The notes under the pieces are model-generated. The model ran no database searches. It worked only from the letters and a program-made list of their open reading frames with translations, and was not told the origin of the DNA. Below, in pieces: positions 18,644 to 28,806 of a stretch of 64,000 bases of DNA. Every line of letters starts with the position of its first letter. The first letter of the stretch is position 1. The position numbers and the translations under genes were made by a program. The DNA comes from Streptococcus sp. HMSC074B11. Its GTDB lineage: Bacteria; Bacillota; Bacilli; Lactobacillales; Streptococcaceae. The stretch covers positions 266,622 to 330,621 of the forward strand of contig NZ_KV794273.1 in assembly GCF_001808705.1 (NCBI RefSeq), read 5' to 3'.

Positions 18644-19336
18644 ATGAACTTTTTTAAAGATTTTCGTAAGCGACTCGCTTGGTTTGGGATTTTGTTAGTA
18701 GCTATCTTTCTATCTCAGACTCCTATGCTAACTCTAGCTATACTAACTAAAATTCAGTTTAATCCAATCTGGTCAACAATTCTTGTGTCCCTTATTTCGA
18801 TTCTTGTACTTGCTATCTTTTTATACGGAGCCCATAAGAACAAGTTGCTGGATTTAAAATCTAAACTTCTCACCATTAACGATCTTCCTCGCATTGTCTT
18901 AAGCTATCTAGTTATTTATGTTGGAAATCTTGTGGGTGGAATCTGGTTACAACTCGTGAAGCAAACAACAACTGCTAATCAACAAGTAATTAACAACCTT
19001 GTTTCTGAAAGCTCTCTGATTAGCAGTTTCTTCCTCATCGTTTTAATCGCACCTATTTGTGAAGAAATCATTTGTCGCGGGATTATTCCTACCAAACTCT
19101 TCCAAGGCTACGAAAAGTTTGGCTATGTCATTGGTTGGCTAATCTTCCTCCTTGCACATATGCCTTCTAATCTCCCTTCCTTCTTGATTTATGGTTGGAT
19201 GTCAGTCGTCCTCACTTGGACTGCTTATCGTACCAGACGTTTGGAAATGTCTATCTCGGTCCATATGTTACTTAATAGTATCAGCTTCATCTTACTGGCA
19301 CTCTTCACAATTTTTATGAAAAATTTCGGTATCTAA
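18644..19336 (+). CDS. CPBP (CAAX/Abi) family intramembrane protease
   Basis: A 230-residue membrane protein with the glutamate motif EEIICRG near residue 145, a HMPSN block near 177 and HMLLNS near 213, the three conserved elements of the CPBP glutamic intramembrane protease family. Members process prenylated or hydrophobic peptides and in streptococci are often linked to bacteriocin maturation or immunity; no bacteriocin gene is visible here. AGGAGA precedes the ATG, and an extended -10 TGTTATAAT lies upstream. A terminator follows. Confidence 0.85.
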   Translation: MNFFKDFRKRLAWFGILLVAIFLSQTPMLTLAILTKIQFNPIWSTILVSLISILVLAIFLYGAHKNKLLDLKSKLLTINDLPRIVLSYLVIYVGNLVGGIWLQLVKQTTTANQQVINNLVSESSLISSFFLIVLIAPICEEIICRGIIPTKLFQGYEKFGYVIGWLIFLLAHMPSNLPSFLIYGWMSVVLTWTAYRTRRLEMSISVHMLLNSISFILLALFTIFMKNFGI

Positions 19337-19351
19337 TACCCAATTATCCAT

Positions 19352-19394
19352 TCCTTTAGGCTGGATCAATCGTCCTGGTCTAAGGGATTTTTTT
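19352..19394 (+). terminator. Terminator of the CPBP gene
   Basis: TCCTTTAG (19352-19359) pairs with CTAAGGGA (19380-19387) with one G-U, followed by seven T residues. Confidence 0.8.
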
Positions 19395-19540
19395 GTTTCA
19401 AGCAGCACTTTATCTCGGAAAAATTCATTTTTTCTACCATCTTAAAAAATTTTAAAAATATTTTTATGCATAAATTTTATAAAGTTTAAAAATGGATATC
19501 TATACTGAAGTTATTTACCGATTAGCGACCTAAAAGACCT

Positions 19541-19580
19541 CCTAAACTCCGTCCCTCACCAGGGCAGAGTTTAGGAATTT
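19541..19580 (+). terminator. Strong hairpin with weak T run
   Basis: CCTAAACTC (19541-19549) pairs with GAGTTTAGG (19567-19575), with an inner CCC/GGG, then AATTTTG. It is about 150 bases beyond the previous terminator, so it may end a separate short transcript. Confidence 0.6.
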
Positions 19581-19604
19581 TGTTAAAACCAGCCTACAAG
19601 AAAA

Positions 19605-19634
19605 GCCAAGAAGATATTTTTCTTGGCCTTTTTC
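19605..19634. terminator. Terminator-like hairpin
   Basis: GCCAAGAA (19605-19612) pairs with TTCTTGGC (19620-19627), followed on the plus strand by CTTTTTC; A-rich on the other side, so it could act in both directions. Confidence 0.65.
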
Positions 19635-19671
19635 AATAGATTTAAGGTTCCAAAGCAAGTACTTTTTTACT

Positions 19672-19960
19672 ACAACACTGAGTTTTACAAATCGATTTTA
19701 TTTGCCAAACGCAGTTAGTAAGACAGGTAGCTAGTCCGCTTCCTTTCTGTTACGACAGAAAAGCCCACGAATCGATACCATTCGTGGACTTTGCCTAGTG
19801 AAGCGTTTTTGTAATCCGCCATAGTGTTTGCCGTTTATTAGATTACGACACTTAGTTTTACAAATCGATTCCATTTGTAAAACTAAGTTAGTGAGGCAGT
19901 TAGGCAAGTCTTATAGAACTTGCCGTAGTCTACTTAGATTGCTTTGCAATCAAGTAGACT
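19672..19960. repeat. Array of related intergenic hairpins downstream of prfC
   Basis: Three hairpins share an AATCGAT loop start and a mirrored ATT(T/C)G arm: a degenerate one at 19678-19714, one at 19764-19788 (CCACGAAT/ATTCGTGG), and a perfect 15-base stem at 19851-19887 (CTTAGTTTTACAAAT and its complement). The first and third also share flanking sequence (TACRACACT before, GTTAGT after), so they are diverged copies of one unit. A fourth, unrelated hairpin (AGTCTACTT arms, 19927-19960) touches the prfC stop, and a small TTTCTGT/ACAGAAA hairpin lies at 19744. No coding frame is evident. Confidence 0.7.
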
Positions 19961-19967
19961 TACTGAA

Positions 19968-21512
19968 TCACATCTTTTCCTCTAACTCTACATCCGGATA
20001 CTTATCTGCAAACCATCGGAGGGCAAAGTCGTTTTCAAAAAGGAATACAGGCTGGTCAAAGCGGTCTTTAGCCAAGATATTTCGACTTGAAGACATACGC
20101 TCATCCAGATCTTCAGGTTTGATCCAGCGAACCGTCTTTTTACCCATTGGGCTCATAACCACTTCTGCATTGTACTCATTTTCCATACGGTGTTTGAAGA
20201 CTTCAAACTGCAATTGACCAACGGCACCCAACATGTATTCACCTGTTTGGTAGTTGGTATAAAGCTGAATAGCTCCTTCTTGCACCAATTGCTCAATTCC
20301 CTTGTGGAAAGATTTTTGCTTCATGACGTTCTTAGCAGAAACTTTCATGAAAATCTCAGGTGTAAAGGTTGGCAGTGGTTCAAACTCAAACTTATTTTTT
20401 CCAACAGTTAGTGTATCCCCAACCTGATAAGTACCGGTATCGTAAACCCCGATGATATCTCCAGCTACGGCATTAGTGACATTCTCACGACTTTCAGCCA
20501 TAAACTGAGTAACATTTGACAGCTTAGCTCCCTTACCAGTACGAGGGAGATTAACACTCATACCACGCTCGAATTCACCCGATACGATACGGACAAAGGC
20601 GATACGGTCACGGTGACGAGGGTCCATGTTGGCTTGAATTTTAAAGACAAATCCTGAGAAGTCTTTGTCGTAAGGATCGACAATTTCTCCATCTGTCTTC
20701 TTATGACCGTGTGGTTCTGGAGCAAACTTGAGGAAGGTTTCTAAGAAAGTCTGCACACCAAAATTAGTCAAGGCTGATCCAAAGAATACCGGAGTCAATT
20801 CACCCGCAAGGATGGCTTCTTCTGAGAATTCATTTCCAGCTTCTTGCAAGAGCTCGATGTCATCCTTGACTTGCTCATAGAAAGGGTTGCTAGCAAAGAG
20901 TTTATCGCCATCTTCTAGGCTGGCAAAACGTTCATCCCCTTTGTAGAGTTCCAAACGTTGGTTATAGAGGTCATACAAGCCTTCAAAGGCTTTCCCCATC
21001 CCGATTGGCCAGTTCATCGGGTAGCTCGCAATACCTAGAACTTCTTCCAATTCTTGCAAGAGATCCAGTGGCTCACGACCGTCTCGGTCTAACTTGTTCA
21101 TAAAGGTAAAGACTGGAATTCCACGGTGTTTGACAACCTCAAATAACTTTTTGGTTTGGGCCTCGATACCCTTGGCAGAGTCCACAACCATGACAGCCGC
21201 ATCCACCGCCATCAATGTACGATAGGTATCTTCTGAGAAATCCTCGTGCCCTGGAGTATCTAGGATGTTCACGCGTTTGCCTTCGTAGTCAAATTGCATC
21301 ACAGATGACGTTACCGAAATCCCACGTTGTTTCTCTATATCCATCCAGTCAGACTTGGCAAAGTTTCCTGTTTTCTTTCCTTTTACAGTACCTGCCTCAC
21401 GAATCTCTCCCCCAAAATATAGCAATTGCTCTGTAATAGTCGTTTTACCCGCGTCCGGGTGAGAGATGATGGCAAAGGTACGGCGTTTTTTAATTTCTTC
21501 TTGAATGTTCAT
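19968..21512 (-). CDS. prfC: Peptide chain release factor 3
   Basis: Translational GTPase that removes RF1/RF2 from the ribosome after termination. 514 residues with the G1 motif SHPDAGKTT near residue 18, G3 DTPGHEDF near 84 and G4 FMNKLD near 138, followed by the EF-G-like domain II and the RF3 C-terminal domain. It is transcribed alone, downstream of nothing obvious. Hairpin repeats follow its stop codon. Confidence 0.96.
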   Translation of the reverse strand: MNIQEEIKKRRTFAIISHPDAGKTTITEQLLYFGGEIREAGTVKGKKTGNFAKSDWMDIEKQRGISVTSSVMQFDYEGKRVNILDTPGHEDFSEDTYRTLMAVDAAVMVVDSAKGIEAQTKKLFEVVKHRGIPVFTFMNKLDRDGREPLDLLQELEEVLGIASYPMNWPIGMGKAFEGLYDLYNQRLELYKGDERFASLEDGDKLFASNPFYEQVKDDIELLQEAGNEFSEEAILAGELTPVFFGSALTNFGVQTFLETFLKFAPEPHGHKKTDGEIVDPYDKDFSGFVFKIQANMDPRHRDRIAFVRIVSGEFERGMSVNLPRTGKGAKLSNVTQFMAESRENVTNAVAGDIIGVYDTGTYQVGDTLTVGKNKFEFEPLPTFTPEIFMKVSAKNVMKQKSFHKGIEQLVQEGAIQLYTNYQTGEYMLGAVGQLQFEVFKHRMENEYNAEVVMSPMGKKTVRWIKPEDLDERMSSSRNILAKDRFDQPVFLFENDFALRWFADKYPDVELEEKM

Positions 21513-21640
21513 AAGTTCTCTTTCTTTCTACTTTTTTAATAATTTCAATTTATAATCGTTCTTTGTTACATCGGACTCTAACATTCCTTTCAACACTCCA
21601 TTATATCGGATTTTAGGGAGTTTTTCAATTGCTTACACAA

Positions 21641-21670
21641 GAAAAAGCAGGTCAAGATAGTAGACCTGCT
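21641..21670 (-). terminator. Terminator of the TIGR02206-type gene pair
   Basis: AGCAGGTC (21646-21653) pairs with GACCTGCT (21663-21670); on the minus strand the stem is followed by TTTTTC. Confidence 0.85.
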
Positions 21671-21719
21671 CTTCAGATTCTTTTGTTGATTATTTATATC
21701 TATCACTCTTAATATCGCT

Positions 21720-22412
21720 TCACAGATGAATCGTTTCTAGAGCAATTTTCTTTTGCCAACGTTTCTTAAACAAGATATCAAAGAGTACTAGAGCTGCAGA
21801 TAGAATGATTGAAACCAGAAGATACTTTATCCATATAGGGGCATCTGTGATAAAAGGCGTGGTATTTAAAAGCCCGTAATTTCCACCTGTGACTTGATTA
21901 ACTCCAACTAGGAAAAGGTTGAGAACAAAAGTGTAGGCGATAATACGATACTTTTTCAGCAAGGTCTTATCGTAGTGGTTCATGAGATAGACCAAGGAAT
22001 TGACCAAGAGAGCATAATGCCCAATCAGGAATGAAAAACTGGTAATATGCGGGAAATCATATGGATCAAAAACCGGATAGCCCAAAGCAAATACTGCCCC
22101 ACTAGCTCCCATAAGGGCAAAATACTGCTTGGTTTTCCATTTATCTGGCAAGAAAACTACTGCAAACATGGCCAAACGGCAATGGTAAAGAGGCAGACTA
22201 TTTGAAAATGGAATGCTAAAACCAATATACCAAGTGTAAAGAGCTAGCAGTTGCGCTATTTGAATCCACTTAAATAATCGAACAAATTTGGGATTTTTGT
22301 AGTAAGTAAAAGAAGCATAAATAGACAAGGCAAGAAGGCCTATCATGACACCGTACCAAAAAATCGGAATAGGCGGTGGTGTGGTTTGGGTTCTTGTAAT
22401 AAAATGATGCAT
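21720..22412 (-). CDS. TIGR02206 (YwaF-type) membrane protein, copy 2
   Basis: A 230-residue protein with about six to seven membrane segments. Conserved features shared with its upstream neighbour are LPLYHCRLAMFAV, PHITSFSFLIGHYALL and TGGNYGLLNT, which identify the TIGR02206/YwaF family of unknown function. It starts 34 bases after the paralogue and ends before a terminator, so the pair is one transcript. Confidence 0.8.
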   Translation of the reverse strand: MHHFITRTQTTPPPIPIFWYGVMIGLLALSIYASFTYYKNPKFVRLFKWIQIAQLLALYTWYIGFSIPFSNSLPLYHCRLAMFAVVFLPDKWKTKQYFALMGASGAVFALGYPVFDPYDFPHITSFSFLIGHYALLVNSLVYLMNHYDKTLLKKYRIIAYTFVLNLFLVGVNQVTGGNYGLLNTTPFITDAPIWIKYLLVSIILSAALVLFDILFKKRWQKKIALETIHL

Positions 22413-22446
22413 AAAATCTCCTTAGAATAATTAATTCATTTGTTCG

Positions 22447-23121
22447 CTAACTATTCTTATGTTTATATTTGACGAGTTGATTGATAAGGACGAGAATACC
22501 TGTCATCAAACTGGTTACTATCAAATAGTTAAGCAAACTACCATGATCCCCAATCACAGGAGGCTTGCTCATGAAGCCATAATTCCCTCCTGTTGCAAGA
22601 TTAGCTAGAAAGATAATAGCATTGACGCCAAAGGTCATCTGGCAAATCTTCCAAATATCCCTATTTTCAACTTTATAATATCTAACAAGATAAATCAAGC
22701 AATTTGCTAAGAGGGCCCAGTGGCCGAAAACATTGTTCAGGGACGAAACGTGAGGGAAAGGAAAAGGATAAAAAACTGGATAAACCAAGGCCATGATAGA
22801 ACCAAAAACTCCCACTAAGGCAAAATATTGTTTGAAAAAGGTCTTGTTAGGAGCAAAAAGAATCATCCACATAGCCATGCGACTATGGTAAAAAGGGAGA
22901 GCCTCAGACAAGGGCAGGCGTGCCGAAATATACCAAGCGTTGATAATCAGTAACTGAATCAATTGTCCCCAATACCAAAAGTTTCTGTAACCTTTAGATG
23001 ATGCGAAACGAATCGATAAAACAGCTATGATTACTAAAGAAGTAGGTAATAAGAAGTACCACGTCCCCAAATGAGGAGGGACTGTTTTTTTACTGGTAAA
23101 AAGCAAATCCCAAATTTTCAT
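22447..23121 (-). CDS. TIGR02206 (YwaF-type) membrane protein, copy 1
   Basis: A 224-residue paralogue of the following gene, with the same order of conserved blocks (LPFYHSRMAMWMI, PHVSSLNNVFGHWALL, TGGNYGFM) and six to seven predicted membrane helices. The family has no established function. The two copies have diverged substantially, so the duplication is not recent. Confidence 0.8.
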   Translation of the reverse strand: MKIWDLLFTSKKTVPPHLGTWYFLLPTSLVIIAVLSIRFASSKGYRNFWYWGQLIQLLIINAWYISARLPLSEALPFYHSRMAMWMILFAPNKTFFKQYFALVGVFGSIMALVYPVFYPFPFPHVSSLNNVFGHWALLANCLIYLVRYYKVENRDIWKICQMTFGVNAIIFLANLATGGNYGFMSKPPVIGDHGSLLNYLIVTSLMTGILVLINQLVKYKHKNS

Positions 23122-23333
23122 ATGTCCTCCTTAACTTGTTCGAATCGGTCAATGTCTGCATCTTGTTTGCCGACTAAAAACCAATGCTGTTCTTGCTTCT
23201 AACTTCAACCATTATATCGAATTAAAAACCATTTTTCAATTTCTATTTCTTTTTAGCTTAGCTCACCTTATTTATAGGAAAATATGGTAAAATAGAACAG
23301 ATAAATAATCATCATTTCACGAAAGGATACCAG

Positions 23334-23636
23334 ATGAAAATTACGCAAGAAGAGGTAACTCACGTTGCCAATCTTTCAAAATTAAAATTCTCAGAAGAAG
23401 AAACTGCTGAGTTTGCGACAACCTTGTCTAAGATTGTTGATATGGTCGAATTGCTCGGTGAAGTCGACACTACTGGTGTTGAACCAACGACTACCATGGC
23501 AGATCGTAAGACCGTTCTTCGCCCAGACGTAGCCGAAGAAGGAACTGACCGTGATCGCTTATTTAAAAATGTACCTGAAAAAGATAACTACTATATCAAG
23601 GTACCAGCTATCCTGGATGATGGAGGAGATGCCTAA
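23334..23636 (+). CDS. gatC: Asp/Glu-tRNA amidotransferase subunit C
   Basis: Small structural subunit of GatCAB, which converts mischarged Glu-tRNAGln (and Asp-tRNAAsn) to the correct amide. 100 residues, with the conserved start [16 protein letters not shown] and LRPDV near 64. It overlaps gatA by one base (TAATG). An extended -10 (TGGTAAAAT) lies upstream near 23290. Confidence 0.95.
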   Translation: MKITQEEVTHVANLSKLKFSEEETAEFATTLSKIVDMVELLGEVDTTGVEPTTTMADRKTVLRPDVAEEGTDRDRLFKNVPEKDNYYIKVPAILDDGGDA

Positions 23637-25102
23637 TGACTTTTAACAATAAAACGATTGAAGAGTTGCACAACCTCCTTGTATCTAAGGAAATTTCTGC
23701 AACCGAACTAACGCAAGCAACCATTGAAGATATCAAGGCGCGTGAAGAGGCTATCAATGCCTTTGTCACTATCGCTGAAGATCAAGCTCTTGCTCAAGCT
23801 AAAGTTATTGACGAAACTGGAATTGACGCTGACAATGTCCTTTCAGGAATTCCGCTAGCTGTTAAGGATAATATCTCTACAGACGGTATCCTAACAACTG
23901 CAGCCTCAAAAATGCTCTACAACTACGAGCCCATCTTTGATGCGACAGCTGTTGCCAATGCAAAATCTAAGGGCATGATCGTTGTTGGAAAAACTAACAT
24001 GGACGAGTTTGCCATGGGTGGATCAGGTGAGACTTCTTACTACGGTGCTACTAAAAATGCTTGGGACCACAGCAAGGTTCCAGGTGGATCATCAAGTGGT
24101 TCAGCTGCAGCTGTAGCTTCTGGACAAGTCCGTTTATCACTCGGTTCTGATACTGGTGGTTCTATCCGCCAACCTGCTGCCTTTAACGGGATTGTTGGTC
24201 TCAAACCAACTTACGGAACAGTTTCACGTTTCGGTCTCATTGCCTTTGGTAGCTCATTAGACCAAATTGGTCCTTTTGCACCAACTGTTAAGGAAAATGC
24301 CCTCTTACTAAACGCTATTGCCAGCGAAGATGCAAAAGACTCTACTTCTGCTCCAGTCCGCATTGCTGACTTTACTTCAAAAATCGGTCAAGACATCAAG
24401 GGCATGAAAATTGCTTTGCCTAAGGAATACCTTGGCGAAGGGATTGACCCAGAAGTTAAGGAAACCATTCTGAACGCTGCTAAACACTTTGAAAAACTTG
24501 GTGCTATCGTTGAAGAAGTGAGCCTTCCTCACTCTAAATACGGTGTAGCAGTCTACTACATCATCGCTTCATCAGAAGCTTCATCAAACTTACAACGTTT
24601 TGACGGTATCCGCTATGGTTTCCGTGCTGAAGACGCTAAAAACTTGGACGAGATTTACGTTAATACTCGCAGCCAAGGATTTGGTGATGAAGTGAAACGT
24701 CGTATCATGCTTGGAACTTTCAGCCTTTCATCAGGTTATTACGATGCCTACTACAAGAAGGCTGGTCAAGTTCGTACCCTCATCATCCAAGATTTTGAAA
24801 AAGTCTTTGCAGATTACGATCTCATCCTTGGTCCAACAGCTCCAAGCGTGGCCTTTGATTTGGATTCACTCAACCACGATCCAGTTGCCATGTACTTGGC
24901 TGACCTCTTGACCATCCCAGTCAACTTGGCTGGACTTCCAGGAATTTCAATTCCTGCAGGATTTGCCCAAGGTCTACCTGTCGGGCTCCAATTGATTGGT
25001 CCTAAATACTCAGAAGAGACTATCTACCAAGCTGCTGCTGCTTTTGAAGCAACAACAGACTACCACAAACAACAACCCGTGATTTTTGGAGGTGATAACT
25101 AA
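23636..25102 (+). CDS. gatA: Asp/Glu-tRNA amidotransferase subunit A
   Basis: Amidase subunit that releases ammonia from glutamine for the tRNA amidation. 488 residues; the amidase-signature Ser-cisSer-Lys triad is visible as AVKDN near residue 79 and the [14 protein letters not shown] and [13 protein letters not shown] glycine/serine blocks near 153-178. It is joined by one-base overlaps to gatC upstream and gatB downstream. Confidence 0.97.
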   Translation: MTFNNKTIEELHNLLVSKEISATELTQATIEDIKAREEAINAFVTIAEDQALAQAKVIDETGIDADNVLSGIPLAVKDNISTDGILTTAASKMLYNYEPIFDATAVANAKSKGMIVVGKTNMDEFAMGGSGETSYYGATKNAWDHSKVPGGSSSGSAAAVASGQVRLSLGSDTGGSIRQPAAFNGIVGLKPTYGTVSRFGLIAFGSSLDQIGPFAPTVKENALLLNAIASEDAKDSTSAPVRIADFTSKIGQDIKGMKIALPKEYLGEGIDPEVKETILNAAKHFEKLGAIVEEVSLPHSKYGVAVYYIIASSEASSNLQRFDGIRYGFRAEDAKNLDEIYVNTRSQGFGDEVKRRIMLGTFSLSSGYYDAYYKKAGQVRTLIIQDFEKVFADYDLILGPTAPSVAFDLDSLNHDPVAMYLADLLTIPVNLAGLPGISIPAGFAQGLPVGLQLIGPKYSEETIYQAAAAFEATTDYHKQQPVIFGGDN

Positions 25103-26547
25103 TGAACTTTGAAACAGTCATTGGACTTGAAGTCCACGTAGAGCTTAACACCAATTCAAAAATCTTCTCACCTACTTCTGCCCACTTCGGAAATGACCAA
25201 AATGCCAACACTAACGTGATTGACTGGTCTTTCCCTGGCGTACTGCCAGTTCTCAATAAGGGTGTTGTCGATGCTGGTATCAAGGCAGCTCTTGCCCTCA
25301 ACATGGACATCCACAAGAAGATGCACTTTGATCGCAAAAACTACTTCTATCCTGATAATCCTAAAGCCTATCAAATTTCTCAATTTGATGAGCCAATTGG
25401 GTACAATGGATGGATTGAAGTGGAACTAGAAGACGGAACAACTAAGAAAATCGGTATCGAGCGTGCTCACCTAGAGGAGGACGCTGGTAAGAACACCCAC
25501 GGTACGGATGGTTTCTCTTATGTCGACCTTAATCGTCAAGGCGTGCCATTGATTGAGATTGTATCTGAAGCCGACATGCGCTCACCAGAAGAAGCCTACG
25601 CTTATCTAACAGCCCTCAAGGAAGTGATCCAATACGCTGGTATCTCTGACGTTAAGATGGAAGAAGGTTCTATGCGTGTAGATGCCAACATCTCCCTTCG
25701 TCCTTATGGTCAAGAGAAATTCGGTACCAAGACAGAGTTGAAAAACCTCAACTCCTTCTCAAACGTTCGTAAAGGTCTTGAATACGAAGTGCAACGTCAG
25801 GCTGAAATCCTTCGCTCAGGTGGTCAAATCCGCCAAGAAACACGCCGTTATGACGAAGCGAACAAGGCAACTATCCTCATGCGTGTCAAGGAAGGGGCTG
25901 CAGACTACCGCTACTTCCCAGAGCCAGACCTAACACTCTTTGAAATCTCTGATGAGTGGATTGAGGAAATGCGTACTGAATTGCCAGAGTTTCCAAAAGA
26001 ACGCCGTGCTCGCTACGTATCTCAACTTGGTCTATCAGACTACGATGCTAGCCAGTTGACTGCCAATAAAGTCACTTCTGATTTCTTTGAAAAAGCTGTC
26101 GCCCTCGGTGGTGATGCTAAACAAGTTTCTAACTGGCTCCAAGGTGAAGTCGCTCAATTCTTGAATGCCGAAGGTAAGACACTGGAACAAATCGAATTGA
26201 CACCTGAAAACTTGGTTGAAATGATTGCTATCATCGAAGACGGTACTATCTCGTCTAAGATTGCCAAGAAAGTCTTTGTTCACCTAGCTAAAAATGGTGG
26301 TGGAGCACGTGAATACGTGGAAAAAGCAGGTATGGTTCAAATCTCAGATCCCGATGTTTTGATTCCAATTATCCACCAAGTCTTTGCGGATAACGAAGCC
26401 GCTGTTGCCGACTTCAAGTCAGGAAAACGTAACGCTGACAAGGCCTTCACAGGATTCCTCATGAAAGCAACCAAGGGTCAAGCCAACCCACAAGTAGCCC
26501 TTAAACTACTTGCCCAAGAATTAGCGAAGTTGAAAAACGATCAATAA
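25102..26547 (+). CDS. gatB: Asp/Glu-tRNA amidotransferase subunit B
   Basis: Kinase/tRNA-binding subunit that phosphorylates the misacylated residue before amidation. 481 residues starting [20 protein letters not shown], with the [17 protein letters not shown] block near residue 77 and the C-terminal YqeY-like tail domain (KANPQ-type segment near 465). Last gene of gatCAB; no clear terminator separates it from the Tim44-like gene 85 bases on. Confidence 0.97.
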   Translation: MNFETVIGLEVHVELNTNSKIFSPTSAHFGNDQNANTNVIDWSFPGVLPVLNKGVVDAGIKAALALNMDIHKKMHFDRKNYFYPDNPKAYQISQFDEPIGYNGWIEVELEDGTTKKIGIERAHLEEDAGKNTHGTDGFSYVDLNRQGVPLIEIVSEADMRSPEEAYAYLTALKEVIQYAGISDVKMEEGSMRVDANISLRPYGQEKFGTKTELKNLNSFSNVRKGLEYEVQRQAEILRSGGQIRQETRRYDEANKATILMRVKEGAADYRYFPEPDLTLFEISDEWIEEMRTELPEFPKERRARYVSQLGLSDYDASQLTANKVTSDFFEKAVALGGDAKQVSNWLQGEVAQFLNAEGKTLEQIELTPENLVEMIAIIEDGTISSKIAKKVFVHLAKNGGGAREYVEKAGMVQISDPDVLIPIIHQVFADNEAAVADFKSGKRNADKAFTGFLMKATKGQANPQVALKLLAQELAKLKNDQ

Positions 26548-26632
26548 TCAATCTCAATATAACTGTCACAAGTTGATGACATCAGTCATTGCTTGATGCC
26601 TTGCACTTTGTACTCACATAGTTAGGAGACAT

Positions 26633-27589
26633 ATGAAAAAGTTATATACTCTTCTCGCCACTTGTTTATTGTTGTTCTTCTTCACACCATTTAACTCAAT
26701 TGATGCTGGCGTTGGCCATTCGCGAAGTGGTAGCTCTAGCCGAAGTAGTTCAAGAAGTAGCAGCCGCAGTAGCTCAAGTCGTAGCTCTTCTTATAGAAGT
26801 AGCAATCGCTCTGGAAGCAGCTCCTCTAGTTCAGGTGGCTCTTTAGGTACTGGTATGAACATGCTTATCATGTTTGGTGTCGGAGGATTCTTACTCTACA
26901 TGTTCATCAAATATCTAAGCGACCAGAATTCATCTTCTGGCAAGTCTTACGGTAGTTCAACTGGATATAATCCACCTAGCCATCGCCGAGTTGAACACAA
27001 CACACTAGCTGTTAGTCGTGTCAAATATGGTGATCCAAACTTTGATGCTGATGCCTTCGCTTCATGGGTTAAAGAAGTCTATATTCAGTTACAGGCAGCC
27101 TGGACTAAAAAGGATTGGAATTTGGTTCGTTCTCTCGAAAGTACTAGTCTCTATTCCCAACATAGTACTCAACTCGAAGATCATATTCGGGCAAAAACAA
27201 CCAATGTTTTAGAAAAAGTCTATGTTGAAAATATCCGCATCAAAGATTTCTATGAAAATCCTGATGGTAACGATACCCTTGTTGTTATCTTGTCATCTAC
27301 ACTCAGAGACTATGTTATCGATGATGAGACTCGTAAGGTTATCGAAGGAGACCCTCAACAAGATCTATTTACAGTTTATCAAATGAACTTTATCCGCAAA
27401 CATGGTAGCCAAACCGAAAACAATGTTCAAGATGAGGCTGTTAGCGACCACTGTCCAAACTGTGGCGCTCCACTTAAAATCTCAGCTATTAGCCAATGTG
27501 AATACTGCGGAGCTGAGCTCACACGTAGTCCAAACCAATGGGTACTCGATACCTACGATGTTGTGGATGAAGACGAACTTTATAATTAG
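26633..27589 (+). CDS. Secreted/membrane Tim44-like protein with C-terminal zinc ribbon
   Basis: A 318-residue protein with an unusual order of parts: signal peptide (residues 1-25), a low-complexity Ser/Arg stretch (about 28-70), one membrane segment (about 78-95), a Tim44-like domain (about 125-255, DFDADAFASWVKEVYIQLQ region), and a zinc ribbon CPNCG-x13-CEYCG near 280-305. The layout resembles YdjH-type proteins that partner SPFH proteins in Bacillus. The SPFH gene follows after 9 bases with AGGAGG. A membrane-surface scaffold or stress role is inferred; no enzyme motif is seen. Confidence 0.75.
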   Translation: MKKLYTLLATCLLLFFFTPFNSIDAGVGHSRSGSSSRSSSRSSSRSSSSRSSSYRSSNRSGSSSSSSGGSLGTGMNMLIMFGVGGFLLYMFIKYLSDQNSSSGKSYGSSTGYNPPSHRRVEHNTLAVSRVKYGDPNFDADAFASWVKEVYIQLQAAWTKKDWNLVRSLESTSLYSQHSTQLEDHIRAKTTNVLEKVYVENIRIKDFYENPDGNDTLVVILSSTLRDYVIDDETRKVIEGDPQQDLFTVYQMNFIRKHGSQTENNVQDEAVSDHCPNCGAPLKISAISQCEYCGAELTRSPNQWVLDTYDVVDEDELYN

Positions 27590-27598
27590 GAGGAAATT

Positions 27599-28726
27599 AT
27601 GGGATTTATTCGTGCCGCCCTATCTTCAGGGCTTAATAGTTTCAACGATAGCAAATTTAAAGAAGCGATCGTACTTCCAAATAACCTAACAGCCGATGCT
27701 TTGGCCATTAAAGGCCAACTTCTTTCAAAAGATCCAGACGGCAAATCTAGACAAAGCAATCAAAACACTGGACTACTAACAGATGGTAGTGTCGTTATTG
27801 TTCCTCAAGGCTATGTCGCTATTCTAGTGAACAACGGTACCTTCCTTGGAGACGTCTTAGAAGCTGGTAGCCACGAATGGCGTTCTGGAGACAATGCTTG
27901 GCTTCTTGAAAAAGGTGGCCTAAAGGGTACTTGGGAAAATTTCAAAAACCGCTTCTCGTTTGGTGGTCAAGTCATTACCCAACAAGAAATCATCTTTATT
28001 CGTATGCAACCCGTTGCCGGAAATAAATTCGGTACACAGAATGCTGTAGAATACTTCAGTGAACGTTATCAACAATTACTTAACATCCGCTTCTACGGCT
28101 TATTTGATATCAAAGTTGCTGATCCAGTCCTATTCTATGTTAGCTCCATTAGTCAACAGATTGAAGACCATAAAGCCTTTACATTACAAAATGTAGCTCA
28201 AGGAACACTTCGACAAAATATCGCACCAAAGATTGCCATTGCAATTGCTAAATTTACCAATGAAAACAAGGTAGATATCTATAGCCTTAATGCCAATCAG
28301 GATACTTTCAATGAGCTAGCAAAACAAGAAGTTAATAAGGTATGGGCAGGACTTTATGGAATTGAAACAACCAACATTCTACTTGAAGATTTGAGCTATG
28401 ATCAAGAAAGCTTAGATATTGTCCGTAAGCTTGATAGCGAGCTTGTCGCTATGAAGTACAATACGATTGAGATTGAAGAACGTCGTGCTCGTAATGAAGC
28501 TCTCATCGCTGCTGCTAACAATGAAGGCAATGGCAATGGTATGAACATGATTATGGGAATGAATCTAGGACAAACACTTGGCAATCAACTCAACCAACAA
28601 GCCCAAACTCAAGCACCTGTTCAAAATAACGGGCAAACTGCAAGCAAGAACTTTTACATCGAGGTAGACGGTAAGTATGTTCTCGTAACCAAAGATGAAG
28701 AAGGAAATATCGTACCAGTCAACTAA
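27599..28726 (+). CDS. SPFH-domain protein (virion-core/YdjI type)
   Basis: A 375-residue soluble SPFH protein of the class annotated as virion core protein or YdjI. The N-terminal part (residues 1-120) includes VVIVPQGYVAILVNNG and SHEWRSGDNAWLL; the SPFH core follows, ending in LLEDLSYDQESLDIVRKL near 265. The C-terminus has a Gly/Asn/Gln-rich linker (NEGNGNGMNMIMGMNLGQTL) and a short tail (FYIEVDGKYVLVTKDEEG) that may be a separate small module. It lacks the SHOCT tail of the relative at 61.8 kb. Probably acts with the Tim44/zinc-ribbon protein upstream. Confidence 0.8.
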   Translation: MGFIRAALSSGLNSFNDSKFKEAIVLPNNLTADALAIKGQLLSKDPDGKSRQSNQNTGLLTDGSVVIVPQGYVAILVNNGTFLGDVLEAGSHEWRSGDNAWLLEKGGLKGTWENFKNRFSFGGQVITQQEIIFIRMQPVAGNKFGTQNAVEYFSERYQQLLNIRFYGLFDIKVADPVLFYVSSISQQIEDHKAFTLQNVAQGTLRQNIAPKIAIAIAKFTNENKVDIYSLNANQDTFNELAKQEVNKVWAGLYGIETTNILLEDLSYDQESLDIVRKLDSELVAMKYNTIEIEERRARNEALIAAANNEGNGNGMNMIMGMNLGQTLGNQLNQQAQTQAPVQNNGQTASKNFYIEVDGKYVLVTKDEEGNIVPVN

Positions 28727-28744
28727 TTCAAGCTCATCTGATAT

Positions 28745-28773
28745 TTGAGAATTATTGCATTTTATGGTACAAT
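28745..28773 (+). promoter_or_regulatory. Promoter of efp
   Basis: TTGAGA (28745-28750), 17-base spacer, TACAAT (28768-28773) with an upstream TG forming an extended -10. Confidence 0.75.
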
Positions 28774-28806
28774 AAAGAGTAAACTATTTATTAAAGAGGT
28801 AAAATC

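Noticed and set aside
19672..19960. A small RNA or CRISPR-like array downstream of prfC
   Set aside because: Units are only two to three, unevenly spaced and hairpin-forming, with no cas genes; better described as intergenic repeats.
23122..23333. A tRNA suggested by GTTCGAATC near 23.14 kb
   Set aside because: No acceptor or anticodon stem can be formed around it.
25020..25337. Minus-strand frame over the gatA-gatB junction
   Set aside because: Overlaps two clear genes and has no family features.
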